Source: JBQSUQ01 sp052384575
GTDB lineage: Bacteria; Pseudomonadota; Gammaproteobacteria; Enterobacterales; Pasteurellaceae
DNA length: 64,000 nucleotides
NCBI GenBank assembly: GCA_052384575.1
Contig: JBQSUQ010000004.1
Strand: one strand, 5' to 3'
Position 1 is the first letter of the stretch, and each line of letters begins with the position of its first letter. Made by a program: the position numbers and the translations under genes. This document shows, piece by piece, positions 9,068-17,204 of the stretch. The notes beneath the pieces were generated by a model. That model searched no databases. It saw nothing but the letters and a program-made list of their open reading frames with translations, and was not told where the DNA came from.

Positions 9068-10603
9068 ATGTTGGAATGGATTAATGCGTTATTAATTATT
9101 CCCTTTTTAGTGGGATTGGCATTTTTCTTTGTTGCCAAAACAAAAAGTCATGTAATTTGTACCGCACTTCATATTACAGGATTAGGCTTAATGTTCATTT
9201 GTTCGCTCAAAGTGGTCTTTGGGGTGTTAAATGAACAAGTCCTTATCGCTTGGGGAAATTGGGTTTATATTGATAGTTTATCTGCATTGTTTGTCGGCAT
9301 TATTGGTGTCGTTGGAACTTTAGCTGGTGTTTATTCTATCGGTTATATGAATACCGAATTGGAAGAAGGACATATTGATTTTAGAACCTATTCTTACTAT
9401 TACGGTTTCTTGCATCTGTTCTTCGGTACTATGTTACTTGCAGTAACAACGAATAACATCATTTTAATGTGGGTGGCTATTGAGGCGACAACCTTAACTT
9501 CTGCTTTCTTAGTGGGTATCTATAACCAAAGAACTTCATTAGAAGCATCATGGAAATACATCATGATTTGTTCTGTTGGGGTAGCATTTGGTTTATACGG
9601 CACATTGTTGACTTATTCTAATGCAACGAACTTACTAACAGATCCAAGTCAGGCCATTTTCTGGTCTTCCATTAATACACAAGCTCAAGGCTTAAATCCT
9701 AACTTAATGTATTTAGCCTTTGCCTTTGTATTAGTTGGCTTTGGTACGAAATGTGGTTTATTCCCAATGCATACTTGGTTATCAGATGCACACAGTGAAG
9801 CGCCAAGCCCTGTGAGTGCGATTCTGTCAGGTATTTTACTAAACTGTGCAATGCTCGTTGTATTACGTTATTACACCATTATCTCTAAAACAGTTGGCTT
9901 TACTTATCCGCAAATGCTCATGCTTGTATTTGGCTTGCTTTCAGTGGCAATTGCGGCATTGTTTATTATCGTTCAATCAGATATTAAACGCTTATTAGCT
10001 TACTCAAGTATTGAAAATATGGGGTTAATTAGCTTTGCTTTTGGTTTAGGTGGTCCATTAGGTATCTTAGCAGGCTTATTGCATACAATTAACCATAGTT
10101 TAGCAAAAACCTTATTATTCTGTACTTCAGGGAATATCTTGTTGAAATATAAAACGCGAGATATGAACAAGATTAGAGGATTATGGAAAGTATCACCAAT
10201 TACAGCCATTTTATTTGCTGCTGGCGCCTTAGCATTAGGTGGTATTCCGCCGTTTAATGTATTCGTTAGTGAATTTAGTATTGTGGTTGCGGGTATTTCG
10301 ACTGAACATTTTTGGCTAATTACAATTTGTTTGATCTTGCTCACTATCGTATTGGCTGGTCTTGCTAGAATGGTACTGAAAACAGTATTAGGTAAACCAG
10401 ATGATACTGTTGTTGTGGGGGATGGGAATAAGGCCTCTTTAGTTGCAATGGCATTGTTGTTATTAATCATGTTTATTATGGGCTTGCATATTGCAGAACC
10501 TATTTTACAACTTGTCAAAAACTCAGTAGGCATCATTCTTGGTCAAGATAATGTTTCTTTCGGTGATATGTTGGTATTGCCTTGGCAAGCATTAGGCAAA
10601 TAA
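9068..10603 (+). CDS. hyfF: Hydrogenase-4 membrane subunit HyfF (antiporter-like)
   Basis: HyfF is the third antiporter-like subunit, 511 residues, with about fourteen hydrophobic segments. The block FGTKCGLFPMHTWLSDAHSE carries the family lysine, and SDIKRLLAYSSIENMG follows. Length and motif order match E. coli HyfF (526 residues). It has a GGGGGT ribosome-binding region formed by the end of hyfE. It contains one uptake signal near its start (9161-9169); no exact signal follows until 14167. Confidence 0.93.
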   Translation: MLEWINALLIIPFLVGLAFFFVAKTKSHVICTALHITGLGLMFICSLKVVFGVLNEQVLIAWGNWVYIDSLSALFVGIIGVVGTLAGVYSIGYMNTELEEGHIDFRTYSYYYGFLHLFFGTMLLAVTTNNIILMWVAIEATTLTSAFLVGIYNQRTSLEASWKYIMICSVGVAFGLYGTLLTYSNATNLLTDPSQAIFWSSINTQAQGLNPNLMYLAFAFVLVGFGTKCGLFPMHTWLSDAHSEAPSPVSAILSGILLNCAMLVVLRYYTIISKTVGFTYPQMLMLVFGLLSVAIAALFIIVQSDIKRLLAYSSIENMGLISFAFGLGGPLGILAGLLHTINHSLAKTLLFCTSGNILLKYKTRDMNKIRGLWKVSPITAILFAAGALALGGIPPFNVFVSEFSIVVAGISTEHFWLITICLILLTIVLAGLARMVLKTVLGKPDDTVVVGDGNKASLVAMALLLLIMFIMGLHIAEPILQLVKNSVGIILGQDNVSFGDMLVLPWQALGK

Positions 10604-10620
10604 CGCCGTAGGAGGAAAAA

Positions 10621-12351
10621 ATGGAGTTAACAAAAAATAATTCAGTCAATTTGAGCCGCGCATTAGGTAAAAATTATATTGAAGCCATAAACCAAAAATT
10701 CCCAAATACTATTCTTGATGAAGAATGGTCTACGGAAAATCAAGTAACAGTTACAATTAAAACAAATATGTTACCTGATGTGGTGGAGTATTTATATTAT
10801 CAGCATGAAGGTTGGTTGCCACTTGCTTTTGCTAATGATGAACGTTCTATTAACGGTCATTTTGCAGTGTACTATGTGCTTTCAATGGAAGGCATTGTAA
10901 AAAGCTTTGTTACAATAAAAGCATTAGTTGATCCCGTTAGCCTTGAGTTTCCATCTGTTACACCTCGTGTTAAAGCCGCGGTATGGGCAGAGCGTGAAAT
11001 GTTCGATATGTTTGGCTTAAGAGCAGTAGGCTTACCAGACCAACGTCGTCTAGTGTTACCAGATGATTGGCCAGATGATCTTTATCCATTACGTAAAGAT
11101 TCTATGGACTATCGTTTACGCCCAGATCCAACAACGGCAACAGAAACCTATGAGTTCGTCAATGATAAAGGCGAAGCTCGAGTTGTTCCTATTGGTCCAT
11201 TACATATTACCTCTGATGAACCAGGGCACTTTAGATTATTTGTCGATGGTGAAGACATTGTTGATGCGGACTATCGTTTGTTCTATGTTCATCGTGGTAT
11301 GGAAAAACTGGCAGAAACCAGAATGGACTACGATCAGGTTACTTTCTTAGCTGACCGCGTATGTGGTATCTGTGGTTTTACGCACAGTGTTGCTTATGCG
11401 AACTCAGTTGAAAATGCCTTAGGTATTGAAGTGCCAATTCGTGCTCAATGGATCCGCGCTATTTTATTAGAAGTTGAGCGCTTACACAGTCACTTGCTTA
11501 ACCTAGGTCTTTCAAGCCACTTTACTGGGTTTGATACTGGATTCATGCAATTCTTCCGCGTACGTGAAAAATCCATGACATTAGCAGAAGTATTGACGGG
11601 AGCAAGAAAAACCTATGGTATCAACTTAATTGGTGGTATCCGTCGCGATATGTTGAAACATCAACGTGAGCAATGTCGTAAACTCATTGCTGAAATGCGT
11701 GTAGAAATTCAACAACTTTGCGATATTTTATTGAATACACCAAATATCGATCAAAGAACGAAAGGTGTTGGTATCTTAGATCGCCAAGTTGCTCGTGATT
11801 ATAGCCCTGTTGGTCCAATGGTTCGTGGTAGTGGATTTGCACGCGATGTGCGTCGTGTCCATCCATTCTCAGGTTACGGCGATGTGCCATTTAATATCTT
11901 CACTGAAGAAAATGGTGATGTATTTAGTCGCGTAGCTGTACGTATCAACGAAACATTTGAAACCATGAACATCATTGATTATATGGTGGATAATTTACCA
12001 TCAGGTGAATTATTGGTTGAAGGCTTCAACTATACACCGGGTCGTTTTGGTTTAGGTATCACAGAAGCACCACGTGGTGAGGATATTCACTGGTCAATGT
12101 TAGGGGATAACCAAAAATTATTCCGCTGGCGTTGTCGTGCGGCAACCTATGCGAACTGGCCAGTTTTACGCTACATGTTGCGTGGTAACACAGTTTCAGA
12201 TGCACCATTAATTATTGGTAGTGTTGACCCTTGCTATTCTTGTACTGACCGCGTAACTGTTGTTGATGTGCGTAAACGTAAAGCTAAAACGGTTGATTAT
12301 AAAGAAATTGAGCGTTACGGCATTGAACGTAAAAATTCGCCATTGAAATAG
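10621..12351 (+). CDS. hyfG: [NiFe]-hydrogenase large subunit HyfG
   Basis: HyfG is the catalytic subunit that reduces protons to H2. The 576-residue protein fuses an N-terminal NuoC-like domain (about residues 1-170) to a NuoD/large-subunit domain. The nickel ligands are visible: RVCGICGFTH with Cys248 and Cys251, and DPCYSCTDR with Cys538 and Cys541. The 32 residues after Arg544 form a C-terminal extension that the endopeptidase HycI (14281) would remove once nickel is inserted, as in HycE. AGGAGG precedes the ATG. There is no exact uptake signal in hyfG, hyfH or hyfI, unlike most of the window. Confidence 0.97.
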   Translation: MELTKNNSVNLSRALGKNYIEAINQKFPNTILDEEWSTENQVTVTIKTNMLPDVVEYLYYQHEGWLPLAFANDERSINGHFAVYYVLSMEGIVKSFVTIKALVDPVSLEFPSVTPRVKAAVWAEREMFDMFGLRAVGLPDQRRLVLPDDWPDDLYPLRKDSMDYRLRPDPTTATETYEFVNDKGEARVVPIGPLHITSDEPGHFRLFVDGEDIVDADYRLFYVHRGMEKLAETRMDYDQVTFLADRVCGICGFTHSVAYANSVENALGIEVPIRAQWIRAILLEVERLHSHLLNLGLSSHFTGFDTGFMQFFRVREKSMTLAEVLTGARKTYGINLIGGIRRDMLKHQREQCRKLIAEMRVEIQQLCDILLNTPNIDQRTKGVGILDRQVARDYSPVGPMVRGSGFARDVRRVHPFSGYGDVPFNIFTEENGDVFSRVAVRINETFETMNIIDYMVDNLPSGELLVEGFNYTPGRFGLGITEAPRGEDIHWSMLGDNQKLFRWRCRAATYANWPVLRYMLRGNTVSDAPLIIGSVDPCYSCTDRVTVVDVRKRKAKTVDYKEIERYGIERKNSPLK

Positions 12352-12363
12352 GGAGAGTGGATT

Positions 12364-12987
12364 ATGTTTAAGTTATTAAAAACCGTCTTTAAAACAGGCG
12401 ATGCTACAACAAAATATCCATTTAAACCATATGAAGTGGATCCTGATTTTCGTGGTAAACCTGAATTAAATTCCGATCAATGTATTGTTTGTGGTGCTTG
12501 TACTATTGCTTGCCCTGCAAATGCGTTAACGATGCGGACGAATCCAGAACAGGGTGATCGCACTTGGTCACTCTTTTTAGGACGTTGCATCTTCTGTGGT
12601 CGTTGCGAAGAAGTTTGCCCGACTAAAGCAATTCGTTTGACGCAAGAGTTTGAGCTTTCAGTGAAAAACAAACAAGATTTGTTCCAAGAAACAACTTTTG
12701 CAACGACAACTTGCCAACAATGTCATCAGCCATTTACTTCTTATAAAGAATTAAACTATGCAATTGACTTGTTGAAACAGCAAGCAGATAGTCCAGAGCA
12801 AATCAATCAAAAACTACATGTATTGCATACTTGCCCTGACTGTAAACGCCAAAATAGCTTGGAAAAAACAGCTAATATGGAACAAAAAATGAATGCAAAA
12901 CTTATTGATTACAGTCATCAAAATATGTCGTTAGATTTGACCGCGCTTAAAGTAAAAGAAGCTGAATTAGTAGGGGGGGCAGAATAA
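12364..12987 (+). CDS. hyfH: Hydrogenase-4 iron-sulfur subunit HyfH
   Basis: This 207-residue protein is of the HycF/HyfH/NuoI type. Two [4Fe-4S] motifs are seen, CIVCGACTIACPANAL and CIFCGRCEEVCPTKAI. They pass electrons from the HyfA side towards the HyfI/HyfG catalytic arm. A second pair of Cys motifs (CQQC and CPDC, about residues 119-122 and 158-161) is also present in E. coli HycF and probably binds zinc or iron. The protein has a tail of about 27 residues beyond the usual C-terminus. Its stop overlaps the hyfI start by one base (TAATG). Confidence 0.94.
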   Translation: MFKLLKTVFKTGDATTKYPFKPYEVDPDFRGKPELNSDQCIVCGACTIACPANALTMRTNPEQGDRTWSLFLGRCIFCGRCEEVCPTKAIRLTQEFELSVKNKQDLFQETTFATTTCQQCHQPFTSYKELNYAIDLLKQQADSPEQINQKLHVLHTCPDCKRQNSLEKTANMEQKMNAKLIDYSHQNMSLDLTALKVKEAELVGGAE

Positions 12988-13763
12988 TGAATACGCAAAT
13001 CCCAATGCCTGTAAATGGTATTTCTACGCCCTTTACCATTGATGAAAGCATTGCAAAAATGAAAGAAACATTGCTGAAAGATATTCAACGTTCAGCTTAT
13101 GTTTATCGTGTGGACTGTGGTGGTTGTAACGGTTGTGAAATTGAAATTTTTAGTACAATCACACCAACCTTTGATGCGGAGCGTTTCGGTATTAAAGTGG
13201 TTGCGTCACCTCGTCATGCGGATATTTTATTGTTCACAGGTGCGGTAACTCGTGCAATGAGAACACCTGCAATGCGTGCTTATCAAGCAGCTCCAGATCC
13301 TAAAATTTGTATTTCTTACGGTGCTTGCGGTTGTGGCGGTGGTATTTTCCACGATCTTTATTGTGTATGGGGTGGATCAGATCAAATCGTACCAATTGAT
13401 GTGTATATTCCTGGTTGTCCTCCAACGCCAACTGCAACAATTTATGGTTTTGCAATGGCGCTTGGTTTGCTCGATCAAAAATTAAAAGGTAAGCAAGAAA
13501 TTGCTGATCCTTCAGCGGAAGCTAAAATTCGTTTCCCTGAAATTCCACATGATTTACGTGTTACCCTTGAACGTGAAGCTCGCCGTTTAGCTGGCTATCG
13601 TCAAGGTGGCGATATTGCTGATAAATTTATGGCAATGATGGTGGAAAAAGATCCTGTACCTTTTGGTGTGCGTATTGGTGAATTCTTAGAAAGAGAAGCT
13701 GATCCGCGTTTGAGCGAGATTATCAACCGCTTACATCGTATTAGCCAACCATTCTCAGGCTAG
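12987..13763 (+). CDS. hyfI: [NiFe]-hydrogenase small subunit HyfI (NuoB-like)
   Basis: This 258-residue protein carries the proximal [4Fe-4S] cluster next to the [NiFe] site of HyfG. The ligating cysteines are in CGGCNGCEIEI near residue 45, GACGCGGGIFHD and GCPPTPTATIYG. Like other group 4 small subunits it has no Tat signal peptide and so stays in the cytoplasm. Translation is probably coupled to hyfH by the TAATG overlap. A 98-base gap with a hairpin (13788-13814) separates it from hyfJ. Confidence 0.96.
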   Translation: MNTQIPMPVNGISTPFTIDESIAKMKETLLKDIQRSAYVYRVDCGGCNGCEIEIFSTITPTFDAERFGIKVVASPRHADILLFTGAVTRAMRTPAMRAYQAAPDPKICISYGACGCGGGIFHDLYCVWGGSDQIVPIDVYIPGCPPTPTATIYGFAMALGLLDQKLKGKQEIADPSAEAKIRFPEIPHDLRVTLEREARRLAGYRQGGDIADKFMAMMVEKDPVPFGVRIGEFLEREADPRLSEIINRLHRISQPFSG

Positions 13764-13787
13764 ACACATAAATAATAGGTCATACTC

Positions 13788-13814
13788 AATAGCCCTTACT
13801 TGGTAAGGGCTATT
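13788..13814 (+). other. Intra-operon hairpin between hyfI and hyfJ
   Basis: An 11-bp perfect stem (13788-13798 with 13804-13814) has a 5-base loop, CTTGG. No T-run follows, so it is unlikely to stop all transcription. It may protect the upstream structural mRNA or lower expression of the two maturation genes that follow. The function is an inference. Confidence 0.55.
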
Positions 13815-13861
13815 TGAAAAGGTAAATAAAGACCAAAGCTGTATGTTAAGGAGTTCCAACT

Positions 13862-14269
13862 ATGTCAAGCGATGTAATTTTTTATCTATTAAACCAACGT
13901 TTTGTTGAAAATGATGATCAAATGCCAACCGCAGCTCAAGAGGTGATGTATTACTCATTAGCCATCGGGCATCATGTTGGCGTTATTGATTGCTTTAAAA
14001 AATTGATTGTTGCTGATTATCAAGATTATCAACAATTTGTTGAAAGTTTCCCTGAAGGTGAAGCTCGCCGTAAATTAACCGGGTTAATAAAATTTGGGGA
14101 AATTGTCATTGATAGCAGCCATGTTAATTTATTAGCAAAAGCGTTAGATGAAAATAAGCAAAATTTCACCGCACTTCATTCTCAATGGGCTGAAATTTTG
14201 TTGGATACATTAGCTTCAATTCAACGTGAACCAGTGATGTATATCATGGTTAAACGTCGTGATAAATAG
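13862..14269 (+). CDS. hyfJ: Formate hydrogenlyase maturation protein, HycH/HyfJ family
   Basis: This is a 135-residue soluble protein of the HycH family (136-137 residues in E. coli). Conserved segments include YYSLAIGHHVGVIDC and RRKLTGLIKFGEIVIDSSH. HycH is needed for maturation of the hydrogenase-3 large subunit and its exact biochemical role is not settled. AAGGAG precedes the ATG. It is 12 bases from hycI. One uptake signal lies near its 3' end. The symbol follows operon context; hycH would be equally valid by sequence. Confidence 0.9.
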   Translation: MSSDVIFYLLNQRFVENDDQMPTAAQEVMYYSLAIGHHVGVIDCFKKLIVADYQDYQQFVESFPEGEARRKLTGLIKFGEIVIDSSHVNLLAKALDENKQNFTALHSQWAEILLDTLASIQREPVMYIMVKRRDK

Positions 14270-14280
14270 AGGGAACCGCA

Positions 14281-14733
14281 ATGGATAATCTATTATTAGC
14301 CGTTGGTAATTCTATGATGGGCGATGATGCGGCAGGTCCTTATTTATTTCAATTAATGCAAGAGGATCCTATTGAAAATTGGGCTATTTTAGATGGTGGT
14401 TCTGCACCTGAAAATCATGCTCATACCGTTCGAGCAATGAAGCCAAAGCGTTTATTAATTGTGGATGCCACAGATATGGAGCAGGAGGTTGGAGCTATTC
14501 GAGTGATTGACAAGGAATTAATCGCCGATATGTTTTTTATGAGTACACATAATATGCCACTGAATTTTCTTATTGAACAATTAGAAGATGATATTGAAGA
14601 AGTGGTGTTTGTCGGTATTCAGCCGGATGTAGTGTCTTTCATGTTTCCTTTAACGGATAAAGTAAAAAGTGCGGTGAAAAATTTATACGTTTTAATCAAG
14701 GAAAATCAACTCGACAAAATAGAAAAATTATAG
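14281..14733 (+). CDS. hycI: Hydrogenase maturation endopeptidase HycI
   Basis: HycI removes the C-terminal extension of the large subunit after nickel insertion. The 150-residue protein has the family start LAVGNSMMGDDAAGP and the three metal-sensing residues at exactly the E. coli positions: Asp16, Asp62 and His90. Its substrate should be HyfG, which carries a 32-residue extension. E. coli hyf has no protease of its own and hycI serves hyc, so its presence here supports a self-sufficient cluster. It is the last gene before the fdhF promoter region. Confidence 0.95.
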   Translation: MDNLLLAVGNSMMGDDAAGPYLFQLMQEDPIENWAILDGGSAPENHAHTVRAMKPKRLLIVDATDMEQEVGAIRVIDKELIADMFFMSTHNMPLNFLIEQLEDDIEEVVFVGIQPDVVSFMFPLTDKVKSAVKNLYVLIKENQLDKIEKL

Positions 14734-14872
14734 AAAAACTGTTTTGAATCAATAAAACCTTATTTTTTATGAGTGAATATAGTTAAAATTAGCGTATGAT
14801 GTATTCGTAAGCTAAGCATTATTTGAGTGATTAACTTATTCTTTTATTTTTCGTTTAACAAGGGACAAGATT

Positions 14873-17026
14873 ATGAAAAAAGTAATAACTGTCTGTCCGT
14901 ATTGCGCTTCAGGTTGTAAGATCAATTTATTGGTCGAAAACAATAAAATTGTGGGTGCTGAAGGTGCAAACGGAAAAACCAATGAGGGTGAACTTTGCCT
15001 CAAAGGTTATTATGGATGGGATTTCGTCCATGATACAAAAATCCTAACTCCTCGTCTTACTCAACCAATGATTCGTTATAAACGTGGTGAACCGTTTACA
15101 CCAGTAACTTGGGAAGAAGCCATTTCTTACTCAGCGAATCGTTTAAAAGAGATTCAACAAAAATACGGTAAAGAGTCGATTATGGTAACGGGTTCATCTC
15201 GTGGACCTGGTAACGAAGTAAACTACGTTATGCAAAAATTCGCTCGTGCTGTATTAGGAAATAACAACGTTGACTGTTGTGCGCGCGTTTGACATGGCCC
15301 ATCTGTAGCAGGTCTGCTCAAGTCGGTCGGTAACGGCGCAATGTCCAACTCAATTGTTGAAATTGAAGATACAAAATGTCTCTTTATCTTTGGTTATAAT
15401 GCTTCAACCTCACATCCAATTGTGGCGAGACGTATTAACCACGCGAAAGAAAAAGGCGCAAAAGTCATTGTTTGTGACCCTCGTAAAATTGAAACTGCTC
15501 GTATTGCGGATATTTATGCTCCGTTGGCGAACGGTAGTAACGTTGCATTCTTAAATGCAATGATGAACGTGATTTTAGAAGAAGGTTTACACGATCAAAA
15601 ATTCATTGACGAACATACAGAGAACTTCGATTCTTTCTATGAAGTCGTTAAAAATTACACACCAGAAAGTACACAACATATCACAGGTATTGAGCCTGAA
15701 ATGTTGCGTGAAATTGCCCGCACTTATGCTAAAGCTGAAACCGCAACTATCCTTTGGGGTATGGGGGTTTGTCAGTTCCGTCAAGGTGTTGAAACCGTAC
15801 GTGCATTAGCAAGCTTGGCAATGTTAACTGGTAACTTAGGTAAACCAAATGTAGGCGTAAACCCTGTTCGTGGTCAAAACAACGTACAAGGCGCTTGTGA
15901 TATGGGTGCGTTATATAACACATTACCTGGTTATCAAAGCTTAAGTGACCCAGAAGCGATGGCGAAATTTGCGAAAGCTTGGGGCGTGCCTGAATTAAAT
16001 CCTAAACCAGGTGTGCCACTGAGTGAAGTACCACATGCGGTTCACGAAGGCAAATTAAAAGCATTCTATATTATGGGTGAAGACACCTTGCAAACTGAGC
16101 CAGATCTCAATGCAATGAAACAAACATTCAAAGATCTTGAATTCATCATTGTACAAGATATCTTTATGACTCAGACTGCAGCGGAAGCTGATGTTATTTT
16201 CCCAGCTACATCTTGCGCGGAACACGAAGGTGTTTATAGTGCAGCAGATCGCGGTTTCCAACGCTTCTATAAAGCAGTTGAACCAGTTGGCGATGTGAAA
16301 GATGACTGGCAAATTATTAGTGAAATGGCAACCGCAATGGGTTACCCAATGCACTATAATAACACCAAAGAAATTTGGGACGAATTACGTGAGTTATGTC
16401 CAATCTATAAAGGGGCGACTTACGAAAAAATGGAAGGCATGGGTTATATCCAATGGCCTTGCTATGATGAAGGTCCTGAAGATCAAGGTACACAATACTT
16501 GTATAAAGGCCAAGTGTTTGACCGTCCAAACGGTAAAGCGGATTTCTTTGCTTGTGATTGGGAACCACCAATGGAAGAAGTATCAGAAGAATTCCCTCTT
16601 GTACTTTCTACGGTTCGTGAAGTAGGTCACTATTCTTGCCGTTCAATGACTGGTAACTGCCGCGCATTAGCTGCATTAGCTGATGAACCAGGCTTTGTTC
16701 AAATGAATGATCAAGATGCGAAAGAACTCGGCATTAAGAACAATGACTTAGTTTGGATTGCCTCATCACGTGGTAAAGTTATTTCTCGTGCAGATGTAAG
16801 TACTCGTACTAACAGAGGCGCTTGCTACATGACTTACCAATGGTGGATCGGAAAATGTAACGAATTAACTGCAGAACATTTAAACCCAGGTTCAAGAACA
16901 CCAGAGTATAAATATAGTGCAGTGAGAATCGAGAAAATTGAAGATCAAAACTGGGCAGAACATTATGTGGTAACTGAATACAGCAAACTGAAAGGTCGCT
17001 TAAAAGAAACCGCATTAGTGGCTTAA
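14873..17026 (+). CDS. fdhF: Selenocysteine-containing formate dehydrogenase H
   Basis: FdhF oxidises formate to CO2 using a bis-molybdopterin guanine dinucleotide cofactor. The reading frame meets TGA at 15290-15292 (codon 140) and continues without further stops to 17026, giving 717 residues; E. coli FdhF has 715 with selenocysteine also at 140. The flanking residues CCARV before and HGPSVAG after the TGA match the family. The N-terminal [4Fe-4S] cysteines are at 8, 11, 15 and 42 (CPYCASGC and LCLKG). The gene should be annotated as one CDS, not as two frames or a pseudogene. It requires selA, selB, selC and selD elsewhere. There is no Tat signal, so it is cytoplasmic and probably docks on HyfA. 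Confidence 0.97.
15290..15331 (+). promoter_or_regulatory. SECIS element for UGA decoding in fdhF
   Basis: The bases directly after the TGA fold as a bacterial SECIS. A short stem (TG, bulged T at 15306, AGC paired with GCTCA) is capped by the loop AGGTCT at 15310-15315. The bulged U and the loop are the SelB-binding features of E. coli fdhF. Stem bases differ from E. coli in compensating pairs, which supports the fold. Confidence 0.9.
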
Positions 17027-17047
17027 TATAAAAATTATTAAAAATAG

Positions 17048-17079
17048 CACCGCACTTTTATTCAAGTGCGGTGTTTTTT
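17048..17079 (+). terminator. Uptake-signal terminator after fdhF
   Basis: Two opposed uptake signals form a 10-bp stem (17048-17057 with 17064-17073) followed by six T. It lies 21 bases beyond the fdhF stop. Confidence 0.9.
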
Positions 17080-17204
17080 GGTGAAGTTTTTTTAAGTATA
17101 TTGTGTTAAAAAATTGTTTTTTTTTGTAAAGAATTATAATTTATTGCCTATTTGCTATCCTAAATAGGATGGAATTTTTTTATTTTTTATACAGGTTTGA
17201 ATTT

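Noticed and set aside
14873..17026. Two separate formate dehydrogenase fragments, or a pseudogene
   Set aside because: The break is a TGA at the known selenocysteine codon followed by a SECIS; the frame continues unchanged.
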